Shown here one piece after another: positions 18,401 to 26,650 of a stretch of DNA of 64,000 nt. The first letter of the stretch is position 1; each line of letters begins with the position of its first letter. Location: positions 405,012 to 469,011 of the forward strand of contig NZ_FOTC01000002.1 in assembly GCF_900114455.1 (NCBI RefSeq), given 5' to 3'. The notes beneath the pieces are model-generated. The model searched no databases. It was not told the DNA's origin and saw only the letters and a program-made list of their open reading frames with translations. The position numbers were made by a program, and so were the translations under genes. The stretch is from Halogranum rubrum (GTDB lineage Archaea; Halobacteriota; Halobacteria; Halobacteriales; Haloferacaceae).

Positions 18401-20033
18401 CGTCCGGTACTCGACGCCGGGCGTCGGTCTCATCTCGCCGCCGCCGCTGCACGACATCTACTCCATCGAGGACCTGAAACAGCTCATCCACGACCTGAAG
18501 ACGGCGAACCCCGAGGCGGACATCAACGTCAAACTCGTCTCCGAGGCCGGCATCGGCACCATCGCCGCCGGTGTCGCCAAGGCCAACGCCGACGTGGTCC
18601 ACATCTCGGGGTACGACGGCGGGACCGGTGCGTCGCCGAAGACGTCTATCAAGAACGCGGGGCTTCCGTGGGAACTCGGTCTCGCCGAGGCGAACCAGAT
18701 GCTCCGGGCGACGAACCTCCGCGACCGCATCCGTGTCACCGCCGACGGCGGGATGAAGACCGGCCGCGACATCGCCGTCGCGGCGCTCCTCGGTGCCGAG
18801 GAGTACGTCTTCGGGACGGCACCGCTCGTCACGGCAGGCTGTGTGATGGCCCGTCAGTGCCACGAGAACACGTGTCCGGTCGGCGTCGCCACGCAGGACG
18901 AGAACCTCCGCAACCGCTTCCCCGGTCAACCAGACCACGTCATCAACTACATGACGTTCATGGCGCAGGAACTCCGCGAGATTATGGCCGAACTCGGCTA
19001 CACCTCCGTCGAGGAGATGATCGGCCGGCCCAAACATCTGCGCCAGCGCGAGACGGACCACCCGAAGGCGAAGCATCTCGACCTCTCGGACGTCATCGCA
19101 CAGCCAGCGGGCGACCAGCGTACCAAGACGCGAGAGCAGGCCCACAGCGACTTAGAGACGCAACTCGACCACGACCTCATCGAGGCGGCCGAACCGGCAC
19201 TCGACCACGGTGAACCGGTCCACATCAGCGAGGACATCTCGAACGTTGACCGCGCGGTCGGCGCGTTGCTCTCGAACCGCATCTCGAAGGCGTACGGCGG
19301 CGAGGGACTCGCAGACGACACCATCACCTGCGAGTTCGACGGCATCGCCGGCCAGTCGTTCGGTGCGTTCCTCGCACGTGGCGTGACGATGGAACTCACC
19401 GGCGCCTCGAACGACTACGTCGGGAAAGGGCTCTCCGGCGGGAAGGTCGTCGTCAAGACGCCCGAGACCGCAAACTACGCCGCCGCCGACAACATCCTCA
19501 TCGGCAACGTCGCCCTCTACGGCGCGACGCAGGGTGAGGCCTACATCAACGGCATCGCGGGCGAGCGCTTCGCCGTCCGCAACTCCGGCGTGAAGGCCGT
19601 CGTCGAGGGCGTCGGTGACCACGGCTGTGAGTACATGACCGGCGGTGTCGTCGCCGTCCTCGGAGAGACGGGGAAGAACTTCGCTGCCGGGATGTCCGGC
19701 GGCGTCGCCTACGTCTACGACCCCGACGGCGACTTCGACGAGCGGGCGAACACCGGCATGGTGACGCTCCACGAGGAGTTGTCCGAGAAAGACGAGGCCA
19801 TGCTCCACCGTCTCGTCCAGAACCACGCGGAGTACACCGACAGCGACCGTGCGAGCGACCTGCTCGACGACTGGACGGGACAGGTCGGGAACTTCGTGAA
19901 GGTGATGCCCGATGCCTACGCGCAGGTCATCGCCGAGGAGGACCGCGAAGACGTCCGCGATACGCTCCCGGAGGCCGCAACCGCGAGCACGAGCGCGCGG
20001 ATGAAGGGTGAAGTCGCGTCGAGCGACGACTGA
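15492..20033 (+). CDS. gltB: Glutamate synthase large subunit
   Basis: The 1513-residue enzyme makes two glutamate from glutamine and 2-oxoglutarate, the GOGAT half of ammonia assimilation. The order is: a 21-residue propeptide, the class II amidotransferase domain with Cys22 (SNCGVGAV) as nucleophile after processing, the central domain, the FMN-binding synthase domain (GGKSNSGEGGEP, KPGEGGHLPGKKV, ISGYDGGTGASP) and the C-terminal GXGXG beta-helix (MTGGVVAVLG). The 3Fe-4S cysteines are in CVMARQCHENTCPVG (C-x5-C-x4-C). No small subunit (gltD) is encoded in the window, so the electron donor may be ferredoxin. An AT-rich promoter region with palindromes precedes it and two hairpins follow it. 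Confidence 0.97.
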   Translation: MTKPHRDTHVGLANPTDERSNCGVGAVIDLDGGATHETIADGLSLLKNLEHRGTTGAEENTGDGAGVLIQRPDEFFESVLDVDLPERYAVGSIFMPTDDEARETVTDLFEAALADHDLDVFHWRDVPTDNTDLGQTALDSEPDVFQVFVTPRDDSVTTDEFDRSLYVGRRAAENAISDADIRGSGRFYVCSLHRKTLVYKGLLKGEQVPTYYPDLTDERLKSTLTLVHERFSTNTLGAWHLAHPYRNVVHNGEINTIRGNVNWMRARETDLEPTDKSPLTQADIETIKPVTLADQSDTASVDNAVELLLQSGRKLPHVLRMLIPEAFENDDQMDAQRKDWYDYHASLVEPWDGPALVAATDGDRVAAVLDRNGLRPCRYDVTTDNRLIMASEVGALDTDPSEIEERGRLQPGEIFMADPEEGRVIPDEEVFDDLVDTKYSEWVQTEQQQLDDIADSEDYATRGRVETLRANQAAFGYTHDQLNHLIEPMAKQGKDPVGSMGDDTPLSVLSDFNRPLFTYFKQLFAQVTNPPLDYIREELVTSLESRLGYQRNLLDETAEHARQLVLDSPVLTDAQTESIKAMDGDVTSTVVDLTYDSETTLEDAIENLREDARAAIEDGAEVVVLSDRDVGPERVAIPSLLAMGAVHHSLVRNGLRNHAGLVLESGDPREVHHVATLVGYGADAVNPYLAYQTIEDIVAGPDGADEEEAIEAYIKALEDGLLKTMAKMGISTVESYQGAQIFEAVGLDSGLVREYFEGTEIRTEGIGLPQIEDDLRTRHMVGFGSDDTPTLERQGEYENRSDGIHHQWNPKTVGTLQQAVRSGDYEKYQEFADLINDQTEELQSLRGLLEFQSDRDPVDIDEVEPVSDIVTRFSTAAMSLGSLSPEAHENNSIAMNRIGGKSNSGEGGEPPERFGTEKECTVKQVASGRFGVTSDYLTSAEEIQIKMAQGSKPGEGGHLPGKKVNEMIAHVRYSTPGVGLISPPPLHDIYSIEDLKQLIHDLKTANPEADINVKLVSEAGIGTIAAGVAKANADVVHISGYDGGTGASPKTSIKNAGLPWELGLAEANQMLRATNLRDRIRVTADGGMKTGRDIAVAALLGAEEYVFGTAPLVTAGCVMARQCHENTCPVGVATQDENLRNRFPGQPDHVINYMTFMAQELREIMAELGYTSVEEMIGRPKHLRQRETDHPKAKHLDLSDVIAQPAGDQRTKTREQAHSDLETQLDHDLIEAAEPALDHGEPVHISEDISNVDRAVGALLSNRISKAYGGEGLADDTITCEFDGIAGQSFGAFLARGVTMELTGASNDYVGKGLSGGKVVVKTPETANYAAADNILIGNVALYGATQGEAYINGIAGERFAVRNSGVKAVVEGVGDHGCEYMTGGVVAVLGETGKNFAAGMSGGVAYVYDPDGDFDERANTGMVTLHEELSEKDEAMLHRLVQNHAEYTDSDRASDLLDDWTGQVGNFVKVMPDAYAQVIAEEDREDVRDTLPEAATASTSARMKGEVASSDD

Positions 20034-20047
20034 GGCGGCATCTGCCA

Positions 20048-20068
20048 CGCGCACGCTTGTCGTGCGCG
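20048..20068 (+). repeat. First hairpin after gltB
   Basis: CGCGCACG (20048-20055) and CGTGCGCG (20061-20068) form a perfect 8-bp stem with a 5-nt loop, starting 15 bp after the gltB stop. It may act in 3'-end formation or transcript stability. Confidence 0.55.
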
Positions 20069-20076
20069 GCTTAGCA

Positions 20077-20110
20077 GCCGCGGATTTGTAGACGACGACT
20101 AATCCGCGGC
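20077..20110 (+). repeat. Second hairpin after gltB
   Basis: GCCGCGGATT (20077-20086) and AATCCGCGGC (20101-20110) form a perfect 10-bp stem with a 14-nt loop, eight bases after the first hairpin. The rest of the 213-bp gap to the ZIP gene shows no gene. Confidence 0.6.
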
Positions 20111-20246
20111 ACCTGACCAGTGTGCGTTCCATCGCGCACGACGTGAGTCTCTCGATGAGCGGACTCGCTTCCGAGTGGCGACGTCTGTGTTTTCGGACTG
20201 TGGGCCTGACAGATAGATACATCCTGCCACCTGTCCCAGTAGACGT

Positions 20247-21050
20247 ATGAGTCTCCTCTCGGACCTCTTTGTGCGAATCGCCGGGTCGAACCCCGTGATG
20301 CAGGGGTTGCTTGGCGGAGTCATCATCGCGTCTTTCAACCTCCTCGGTGCGCTCGTCGTCCTCGTCTGGCGCAACCCCTCCGACCGGGCACTCGACTCGA
20401 TGCTCGGGTTCGCAGCAGGGGTCATGCTCGCAGCGAGTTTCACGAGTCTCATCATCCCCGGCATCGACGCGGGCGGCGTCGTCCCGGTCATCGTCGGTAT
20501 CCTTCTCGGCGTCCCCCGTCTCGACCGGGCAGACCGGTGGGTGCCGCACGTCCACGTTCTCGTGACCGGTCGGACACGTCCAGACACGCCCGCGACGGAC
20601 GGTCGGACTGCGTCGGTGATGCTGTTCATCGTCGCCATCACCATCCACAACATGCCCGAAGGCCTCGCGGTGGGAATCGGGTTCGGGTCGGGGAACTTGG
20701 GTGACGCCCTCGCGTTGATGCTCGCCATCGGGATTCAGAATATCCCCGAGGGGTTGGCCGTCTCCATCGCCGCTATCAACGCCGGGTTCGACCGGCTGTT
20801 CTACGCCGCGCTCGCCGGCACCCGGGCCGGACTGGTCGAGATACCGCTGGCAGTCTTCGGCGCGATAGCGGTGTCCGTCGCCACGCCTATCCTTCCCTAC
20901 GCGATGGGGTTCGCTGCGGGCGCGATGCTGTTCGTCATCAGTGACGAAATCGTCCCGGAGACGCACGCCCGGGGCCACGAACGGGTTGCGACGTTGGGAA
21001 CGATGGTTGGCGTCGTCGTGATGCTGTATCTGGACGTGACGTTGGGGTAA
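20247..21050 (+). CDS. ZIP family metal transporter
   Basis: A 267-residue membrane protein with about eight helices, of the ZupT/GufA type, importing Zn2+ or related divalent metals into the cytoplasm. The two metal-binding helices are plain: HNMPEGLAVGIGFG (near residue 135) and IQNIPEGLAVSI (near residue 165). The first loop is short and carries only HVHVLV rather than a long His-rich run. The metal specificity cannot be read from the sequence. It stands alone, with the hairpin region upstream and the amidotransferase pair downstream. Confidence 0.93.
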   Translation: MSLLSDLFVRIAGSNPVMQGLLGGVIIASFNLLGALVVLVWRNPSDRALDSMLGFAAGVMLAASFTSLIIPGIDAGGVVPVIVGILLGVPRLDRADRWVPHVHVLVTGRTRPDTPATDGRTASVMLFIVAITIHNMPEGLAVGIGFGSGNLGDALALMLAIGIQNIPEGLAVSIAAINAGFDRLFYAALAGTRAGLVEIPLAVFGAIAVSVATPILPYAMGFAAGAMLFVISDEIVPETHARGHERVATLGTMVGVVVMLYLDVTLG

Positions 21051-21159
21051 TCGACACCCTCGATATGGTCTGCCTAAGCGGCCGCTGAACCATCCTGTGA
21101 CACCGTTTTCAGTACTTACCCTACTGATTACTATGTAGCTCTCACTCGTAGACGGCTAC

Positions 21160-23100
21160 ATGACCGGACTCTGTGGTGCAGTGCAGACAGAGACACCACA
21201 TCTCGACGAACTCGCAGACGACATCGCGTACAACGGAGACGAGATAGTTGCGCCGTTCGTCACAGACGACGTCGCCGTCGCGAGCGTCCGTCACCCGACT
21301 CGGAGCGAGCAGTCGACAGCCGACTGCGACGACGTCGTCGTCCGACTCTGGGGGTCGATTTGGGGCGACGAGACCGGCGACGGTTACGTGACAGTCGACG
21401 AAAACGCGGCGACGTACTGTGCCGAGCGGTACCGTGCCGTCGGCCTCGACTTCCTCGACGAGTTGAACGGGAACTTCGCCGGCGCGCTCTACGACCCCGA
21501 AGAGGGGGACCTCTCACTCTTCACCGACCGGATGGGGACACGGCCGATTCACTACTATCAGGACGAATCTGCCGAGACGAACGAGTCCGCTCTCGTCTTC
21601 TCGACGAGTCTCCAGTCGCTCCCGCTGCATCCCGCCGTCGACACCGGGTTCGACGAGGACTACCTCGCAGAGTACTTCACGCTCAAACGGCCGTTCGGTC
21701 TCAAGACACCACTCGACGGTGTCGAGAAACTCCATCCGGGAACCGTGATGACCGTCGACGTCGGCACCGGAGCGACGAGCACCGACCGCTACTGGACGCC
21801 ACACTACGACCCTGGGGACTGCTCACGCGAGCAACTCGCCGAGCAACTCGCCGAGACGATGAAGACCGTCGTCGCCGACCGCACGCACGACGAGGCGACC
21901 GAGGGACTGTTGCTCAGCGGTGGCAGCGACTCACGACTCGTCCTCGCGGCGTTCGATGCGCTCGACCAGCCAGTGCGGACCTACCACCTCAACGAGTGGG
22001 AGAACCGCGAGGCGCGAATCGCCGAGCGTGCTGCTAACGTCGTCGGCACCGACCACACACTCCTGAAGCGCGACGAGAGCTACCAATCTCGCTCGCTCGA
22101 GACTGCCCCCCGGTTCTCGAACTTCGTCGGCTACTTCAACCAACACCACGCCGGGGGGTTCGCCGAGACGCTCAGAGCCGAGTGCGAGTACCTGTTCACG
22201 GGCCACTACGGCGACATGCTGTTCAAGGGGAACCACCTTCGGATACCGACGGTCGACTTCGGCGGGGTCGGGTCGTTCGAGTTGCCGGTCGAACGGTCGA
22301 TTCGTGGTCTCGACGACTTCGTGAGCGAGCGAGTCGCGTCGGCACCCGAGTATCTGGCGACGTCGACGGACGTCGAGTCTATCTACTACGACAACGTCGT
22401 CCAGCGGGGTCGGACTGTCGTGGACCACGGCGTCGAGTATCCCTCGATGCGCGAGGCGACCGTCTGTAGTCGCTATCCGCTGACGAACGGGACCTCGCAG
22501 TTCTTCTACTACGCCACCGCACAGATGCTTCCGTCGGGGACGCCGTTCTTGGACAACCGCCTCGTCGACCTCTTTCTCCGGATTCCGGCGAAACATCTGC
22601 TCAGAGGAGACCTCATCAACCGCGCGACGAGACGGCTCTCTCCCGAGTTAGCCGAGATTCCGCACGGACGCGGACTCGTCCCCATCCGGTATCCGTTCGC
22701 CGCGCAGTGGTCGAGCGAACTCGCCCGCGACTTCGTCGGCCGACATCTCCGTTCACCAGGCGACCGCGTCCACCAGTCGGACGGTCCGTGGACCGACCAC
22801 AACGAACTCGTCCGGGACCATCCGTTCGTCCGCGAGACTATCGACGCAAACGAGGAGCGCATCCGGTCGCTTCCGTTCCTCAGTTGGGAAGGCGTCCAAG
22901 CGTGTTACCGAGCCCACGAGCGAGGTGAAAACCGGATGAAGTCGTTGTACACGCTCGTCACGTTCCTCCAGATGCCGCTTCTCGACCGATTGGACCGACT
23001 GGACGCCGTCGAGCGCGACCGGACGTCGCAGCGTGACGTCGACGTCTCAGAGGGTTCGGCGTTCGGCGCGAACTCGGACAGCCGACTCGCGAACGACTGA
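21160..23100 (+). CDS. Asparagine-synthetase-like protein, copy 1
   Basis: This 646-residue protein has the AsnB layout: an N-terminal class II amidotransferase-like domain (1-about 205) and a C-terminal ATP-pyrophosphatase domain. The latter has SGGSDSR at 253-259, the adenylate-binding loop. LNGNFAGALYD and LFTDRMGTRPI match the first domain. The Cys5 in MTGLCGAV is the only candidate nucleophile and would need removal of four residues. The glutamine-binding NGE segment of AsnB is replaced by LWGSIWGD, so the glutaminase may be altered. Haloarchaeal proteins of this kind are not assigned a clear substrate. A close paralogue follows at 23282. Confidence 0.88.
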   Translation: MTGLCGAVQTETPHLDELADDIAYNGDEIVAPFVTDDVAVASVRHPTRSEQSTADCDDVVVRLWGSIWGDETGDGYVTVDENAATYCAERYRAVGLDFLDELNGNFAGALYDPEEGDLSLFTDRMGTRPIHYYQDESAETNESALVFSTSLQSLPLHPAVDTGFDEDYLAEYFTLKRPFGLKTPLDGVEKLHPGTVMTVDVGTGATSTDRYWTPHYDPGDCSREQLAEQLAETMKTVVADRTHDEATEGLLLSGGSDSRLVLAAFDALDQPVRTYHLNEWENREARIAERAANVVGTDHTLLKRDESYQSRSLETAPRFSNFVGYFNQHHAGGFAETLRAECEYLFTGHYGDMLFKGNHLRIPTVDFGGVGSFELPVERSIRGLDDFVSERVASAPEYLATSTDVESIYYDNVVQRGRTVVDHGVEYPSMREATVCSRYPLTNGTSQFFYYATAQMLPSGTPFLDNRLVDLFLRIPAKHLLRGDLINRATRRLSPELAEIPHGRGLVPIRYPFAAQWSSELARDFVGRHLRSPGDRVHQSDGPWTDHNELVRDHPFVRETIDANEERIRSLPFLSWEGVQACYRAHERGENRMKSLYTLVTFLQMPLLDRLDRLDAVERDRTSQRDVDVSEGSAFGANSDSRLAND

Positions 23101-23281
23101 CCGAGACCAGCCATCGACGCGAGGCAGTGGTAGCTGGTACCGTCTCTCCCAGTGAGTCGACCGTCGAAGGGTCCGAGACGGCGTGTATGACGCCCATAAG
23201 TGTCGTTTTCAGAACCGTTTTCGGCGTGCAACCAAGCTTAGTACCCGTTTTACTATCAGCCACGAGTCCGTGTGAGTAACT

Positions 23282-25204
23282 ATGACCGGACTCTGTGGTG
23301 CGGTCGGACCCACCGCATCACACCTACGTGAGCTTGCAGACGACTTGGTACACAACGGCGACGAGCGAGTGGACCCAGTCACCCGAGAGCGCGTCGAATT
23401 TGCCAGCGTTCGCCACCCGAAGGCCGTGAGTACGCCGACGACAGCGACGGAAGACGGCGGCGTCGCTGTCCGAGTGTGGGGTGACCTGTGGGGAGACGAA
23501 CCTGAATCGGGCTACAGGACTGTCGAGGGCGACGCGGCGACCTACTGCGCCGAGCGGTATCGGGAAGTCGGACTCGACTTCCTCGACGGCCTGAACGGGA
23601 ACTTCGCGGGAGCACTCTACGACGAGAGCGAGGAGACTGTCACACTGTTCACCGACAGACTGGCCACGCGCCCCATCTACATCTACACCGGCGACGAGGC
23701 AGTCGTCTTCTCGACGAGCATCCAGTCGCTCCCGCTGCATCCCGCCGTCGACACCGACTTCGAAGTCGACTATCTCACCGAGTACTTCGCACTCAAACGA
23801 CCGTTCGGGCTCAAGACGCCGTTGTCGGACGTCGAGATGCTCCATCCGGGGAGTTCGATGACCATCGACGTCGACGACGGGACGACGAGTATCGACCGCT
23901 ACTGGACGCCGCACTACGACCCCGTCGACGCCTCCCGCTCGGAGTTCGCAGCGCGACTCGCCGAGACGATGAAGACCGTCGTCGAAGACCGAACGGACCG
24001 CGAGGAGACGAACGGACTCCTCCTCAGCGGTGGCAGCGACTCTCGACTCCTGTTGGCGGCGTTCGACGCACTCGACATTCCGGTTCGGACCTACCACCTC
24101 AACGAGTGGGAGAACCGCGAGGCAGACATCGCACGGCGTGCCGCCGACGTCGTCGGTGCGGAGTACGAATTCCTCGAACGAGACGAGACGTATCAGGCCC
24201 GCTCGCTCGAATCGTCTCCGAGCCTGGTGAACTTCGACGGCTACTTCAATCAACACCACGCCGGGGGGTTCGCCGAGAAACTCAGATCGGAGTGCGATTA
24301 CCTGTTCACGGGCCACTACGGCGACACGCTGTTCAAGGCCACACACTTCCGGACGCCGAACATCGACCTGGGCGGACTCGGGTCGTTCGAACTACCGGTC
24401 GAACGACCGATTCGAGGGCTCGACGAGTACGTCGCACACCGTGTGAGCGACGCCCCAGAGTATCTCTCGTCGCCGAAGTCCGTCGAAGACGTCTACTACG
24501 ACAACGTCACCCAACGCGGGCGGGCCGTCGTCGACCACGGCGTCGAGTACCCCTCGCTTCGTGATGCGACCGTCTGTAGTCGATACCCCATCTCCAACAG
24601 CACCTCCGGGTTCTTCTACCACGCGACGGCGCAGATGCTCCCGTCGGGCACACCGTTCCTCGACAACCGTCTCATCGACCTCTTCCTCCAGATACCACCG
24701 AAAGACCTCGTTCGTGGAAACCTCATCAACCGAGCGACGACACTCCTGTGTCCGGAACTCGGCGACCTTCCCCACGGTCGGAGTCTCGTCCCGATTCGGT
24801 ATCCGTTCGTCTTCCAGTGGGGGACGGAACTACTCCGAGACTTCGTCGGGCGACACTTCGGTAGGGAAGACGGACAGTCTCACTGGTCGGACGGACCGTG
24901 GACCGACCACGGCGAACTCGTCCGACAACAGCCGTTCATCGGCGAGACTATCGACGCAAACGAGGAGCGTATCCGGTCGCTTCCGTTCCTCAGTTGGGAG
25001 GGCGTCCAGCAGTGCTACGAGGCACACCAGCGTGGCGAAGACCGGATGAAAGACCTGTACACGCTCGTCACGTTCCTCGAAATGCCGCTGCTGGACCGAC
25101 TCGAGGGTATCGAGCCATCGAGCGACGAGATGGACGAAACAGACGAGAGAGACGAGTCGAGCGAGTCACACGAGGCGGAGACGCCGAACGACGTCACACC
25201 CTGA
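23282..25204 (+). CDS. Asparagine-synthetase-like protein, copy 2
   Basis: The 640-residue paralogue of the preceding gene keeps the same start (MTGLCGAV), the same SGGSDSR loop (249-255), the same LKRPFGLKTPL and FNQHHAGGFAE segments and the same IDANEERIRSLPFLSWEGVQ near the C terminus. The differences lie in the first 80 residues and the charged C-terminal tail. The pair arose by tandem duplication. Both keep the amidotransferase Cys5 and lack the NGE motif. The 181-bp gap between them contains a separate promoter-like region, so they may be expressed independently. Confidence 0.88.
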   Translation: MTGLCGAVGPTASHLRELADDLVHNGDERVDPVTRERVEFASVRHPKAVSTPTTATEDGGVAVRVWGDLWGDEPESGYRTVEGDAATYCAERYREVGLDFLDGLNGNFAGALYDESEETVTLFTDRLATRPIYIYTGDEAVVFSTSIQSLPLHPAVDTDFEVDYLTEYFALKRPFGLKTPLSDVEMLHPGSSMTIDVDDGTTSIDRYWTPHYDPVDASRSEFAARLAETMKTVVEDRTDREETNGLLLSGGSDSRLLLAAFDALDIPVRTYHLNEWENREADIARRAADVVGAEYEFLERDETYQARSLESSPSLVNFDGYFNQHHAGGFAEKLRSECDYLFTGHYGDTLFKATHFRTPNIDLGGLGSFELPVERPIRGLDEYVAHRVSDAPEYLSSPKSVEDVYYDNVTQRGRAVVDHGVEYPSLRDATVCSRYPISNSTSGFFYHATAQMLPSGTPFLDNRLIDLFLQIPPKDLVRGNLINRATTLLCPELGDLPHGRSLVPIRYPFVFQWGTELLRDFVGRHFGREDGQSHWSDGPWTDHGELVRQQPFIGETIDANEERIRSLPFLSWEGVQQCYEAHQRGEDRMKDLYTLVTFLEMPLLDRLEGIEPSSDEMDETDERDESSESHEAETPNDVTP

Positions 25205-25268
25205 CCGTCGAGTCTCCGTCGGTGAAGTAACCGAAATCGTTACCCTACAACCACCCGCAGACAGCGCC

Positions 25269-26573
25269 ATGACCGACTGGATTGGCGACACCTTCACGAG
25301 CGACGTCGGCTGGAACCATCTCGAACGCCTCGTCGACATCGGCGACCGGATGGCCGGGTCCGAGGGAGAACAAGAGGCGCTGGAGGCGACGCGCGACGCA
25401 CTCGACGCCGCAGGCGCGAGAGACGCCTACATCGACGAGTTCGACGTACAGGGATGGATTCGCGGCGACAGCACGCTCACCGCCGGTGAGACGACACAGG
25501 ACTGTATCGCTCTGCCGCGCAGTCCCGCCGAGAGCGTCGAAGGGGAACTCGTCGACGTCGGTCACGGTCTACCGGAAGAGTTCGACGAGACGGACATCTC
25601 GGGAAAGGTCGCGCTCGTCTCCTCCAGCGTCCCGGACCACTACCACCGCGGCGTTCACCGTCGCGAGAAGTACTACTACGCCGTCGAGAACGGTGCAGTG
25701 GGATTCGTCTTCGCCAACAACGCCGCAGGTGGGCTACCCATCACGGGCAGCGTCGGCACGGCCGAGGCACCCATCGGCGACGTTCCGGCCGTCGGCGTGA
25801 GCAAGGAGGTCGGCGACCGTCTGAAACGACGTTTCGAGGGCGAGTCGGTCGAACTCGACGTCGACTGTGAGACGCCAGCGGCGACGAGCGGGAACGTCCA
25901 CGCCGAACTCGGTCCCGACACGGAGACCGAACTGCTCGTCACCGGCCACGCAGACGCCCACGACATCTGCGAGGGCGCGACGGACAACGGCACCGGGACG
26001 GCAACCGCAGTCGAACTCGCCCGAACGCTCGCCGCACGCGAAGACGAACTGGAGACGAAAGTTCGGTTCGTCTGTTTCGGGTCCGAAGAAGTCGGCCTCG
26101 TCGGCTCCGAACACGAGTCCGAGCAGGTCGACAGAGACCGCATCAAAGCAGTCGTCAACGTCGACTGTACCGTCCGCGGGCGAACGCTGAAGTTCGACAC
26201 ACACGGGTTCAACACGCTCGAATCGGTCGCCCAGACCGTCGCCGACCGCTTTGGACATCCGGTCAGCACGAACCCAAAACTCGTCCCGCACAGCGACCAC
26301 TGGCCGTTCGTCCAGTGGGGCGTGCCTGGTTACATGGTCTCGGCCGAGAAAGACACGAAGGGTCGCGGGTGGGCACACACCGCCGCCGACACGCTCGACA
26401 AACTGGAGAAGCGGACGTTCCGCGAACAGGCGATTCTGCTGACCGAACTGGTCGTCGAACTCGCTGGCGACGACGTCGAGACGACGCACAAGTCTGCGGA
26501 GACGATGGCCGAGACGCTCGAAGACGAGGACCTCGCAGAAGGGATGCGCGTCACGGGCGACTGGCCGTACTAA
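25269..26573 (+). CDS. M28 family zinc peptidase
   Basis: The 434-residue protein is a zinc-dependent exopeptidase of the M28 (aminopeptidase/carboxypeptidase) type, with a PA domain inserted between the N-terminal part and the catalytic part. The metal ligands are seen: HADAHDICEGATDNGTGTA (first His and the bridging Asp), CFGSEEVGLVGSE (catalytic Glu and ligand Glu), VNVDCTV (Asp) and LVPHSDHWPF (His). No signal peptide is present, so it should act in the cytoplasm. The substrate is likely small peptides. Confidence 0.92.
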   Translation: MTDWIGDTFTSDVGWNHLERLVDIGDRMAGSEGEQEALEATRDALDAAGARDAYIDEFDVQGWIRGDSTLTAGETTQDCIALPRSPAESVEGELVDVGHGLPEEFDETDISGKVALVSSSVPDHYHRGVHRREKYYYAVENGAVGFVFANNAAGGLPITGSVGTAEAPIGDVPAVGVSKEVGDRLKRRFEGESVELDVDCETPAATSGNVHAELGPDTETELLVTGHADAHDICEGATDNGTGTATAVELARTLAAREDELETKVRFVCFGSEEVGLVGSEHESEQVDRDRIKAVVNVDCTVRGRTLKFDTHGFNTLESVAQTVADRFGHPVSTNPKLVPHSDHWPFVQWGVPGYMVSAEKDTKGRGWAHTAADTLDKLEKRTFREQAILLTELVVELAGDDVETTHKSAETMAETLEDEDLAEGMRVTGDWPY

Positions 26574-26620
26574 CAGCCGAATCACGCAGTCTTTTACCCC
26601 CACGCGGGCTACGTCCGGTG

Positions 26621-26650
26621 ATGAACGACCGAGGGGAGGAGTCACCGTGA
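26621..26650 (+). CDS. Possible 9-residue leader peptide overlapping the next start
   Basis: ATG at 26621 opens a 9-codon frame (MNDRGEESP) whose TGA (26648-26650) overlaps the GTG start at 26647. It could couple translation to the next gene, or be chance. Confidence 0.2.
   Translation: MNDRGEESP

Noticed and set aside
17148-19145. Open frame of 665 codons on the minus strand inside gltB
   Set aside because: Shadow of gltB caused by codon bias; no start context and no domain.
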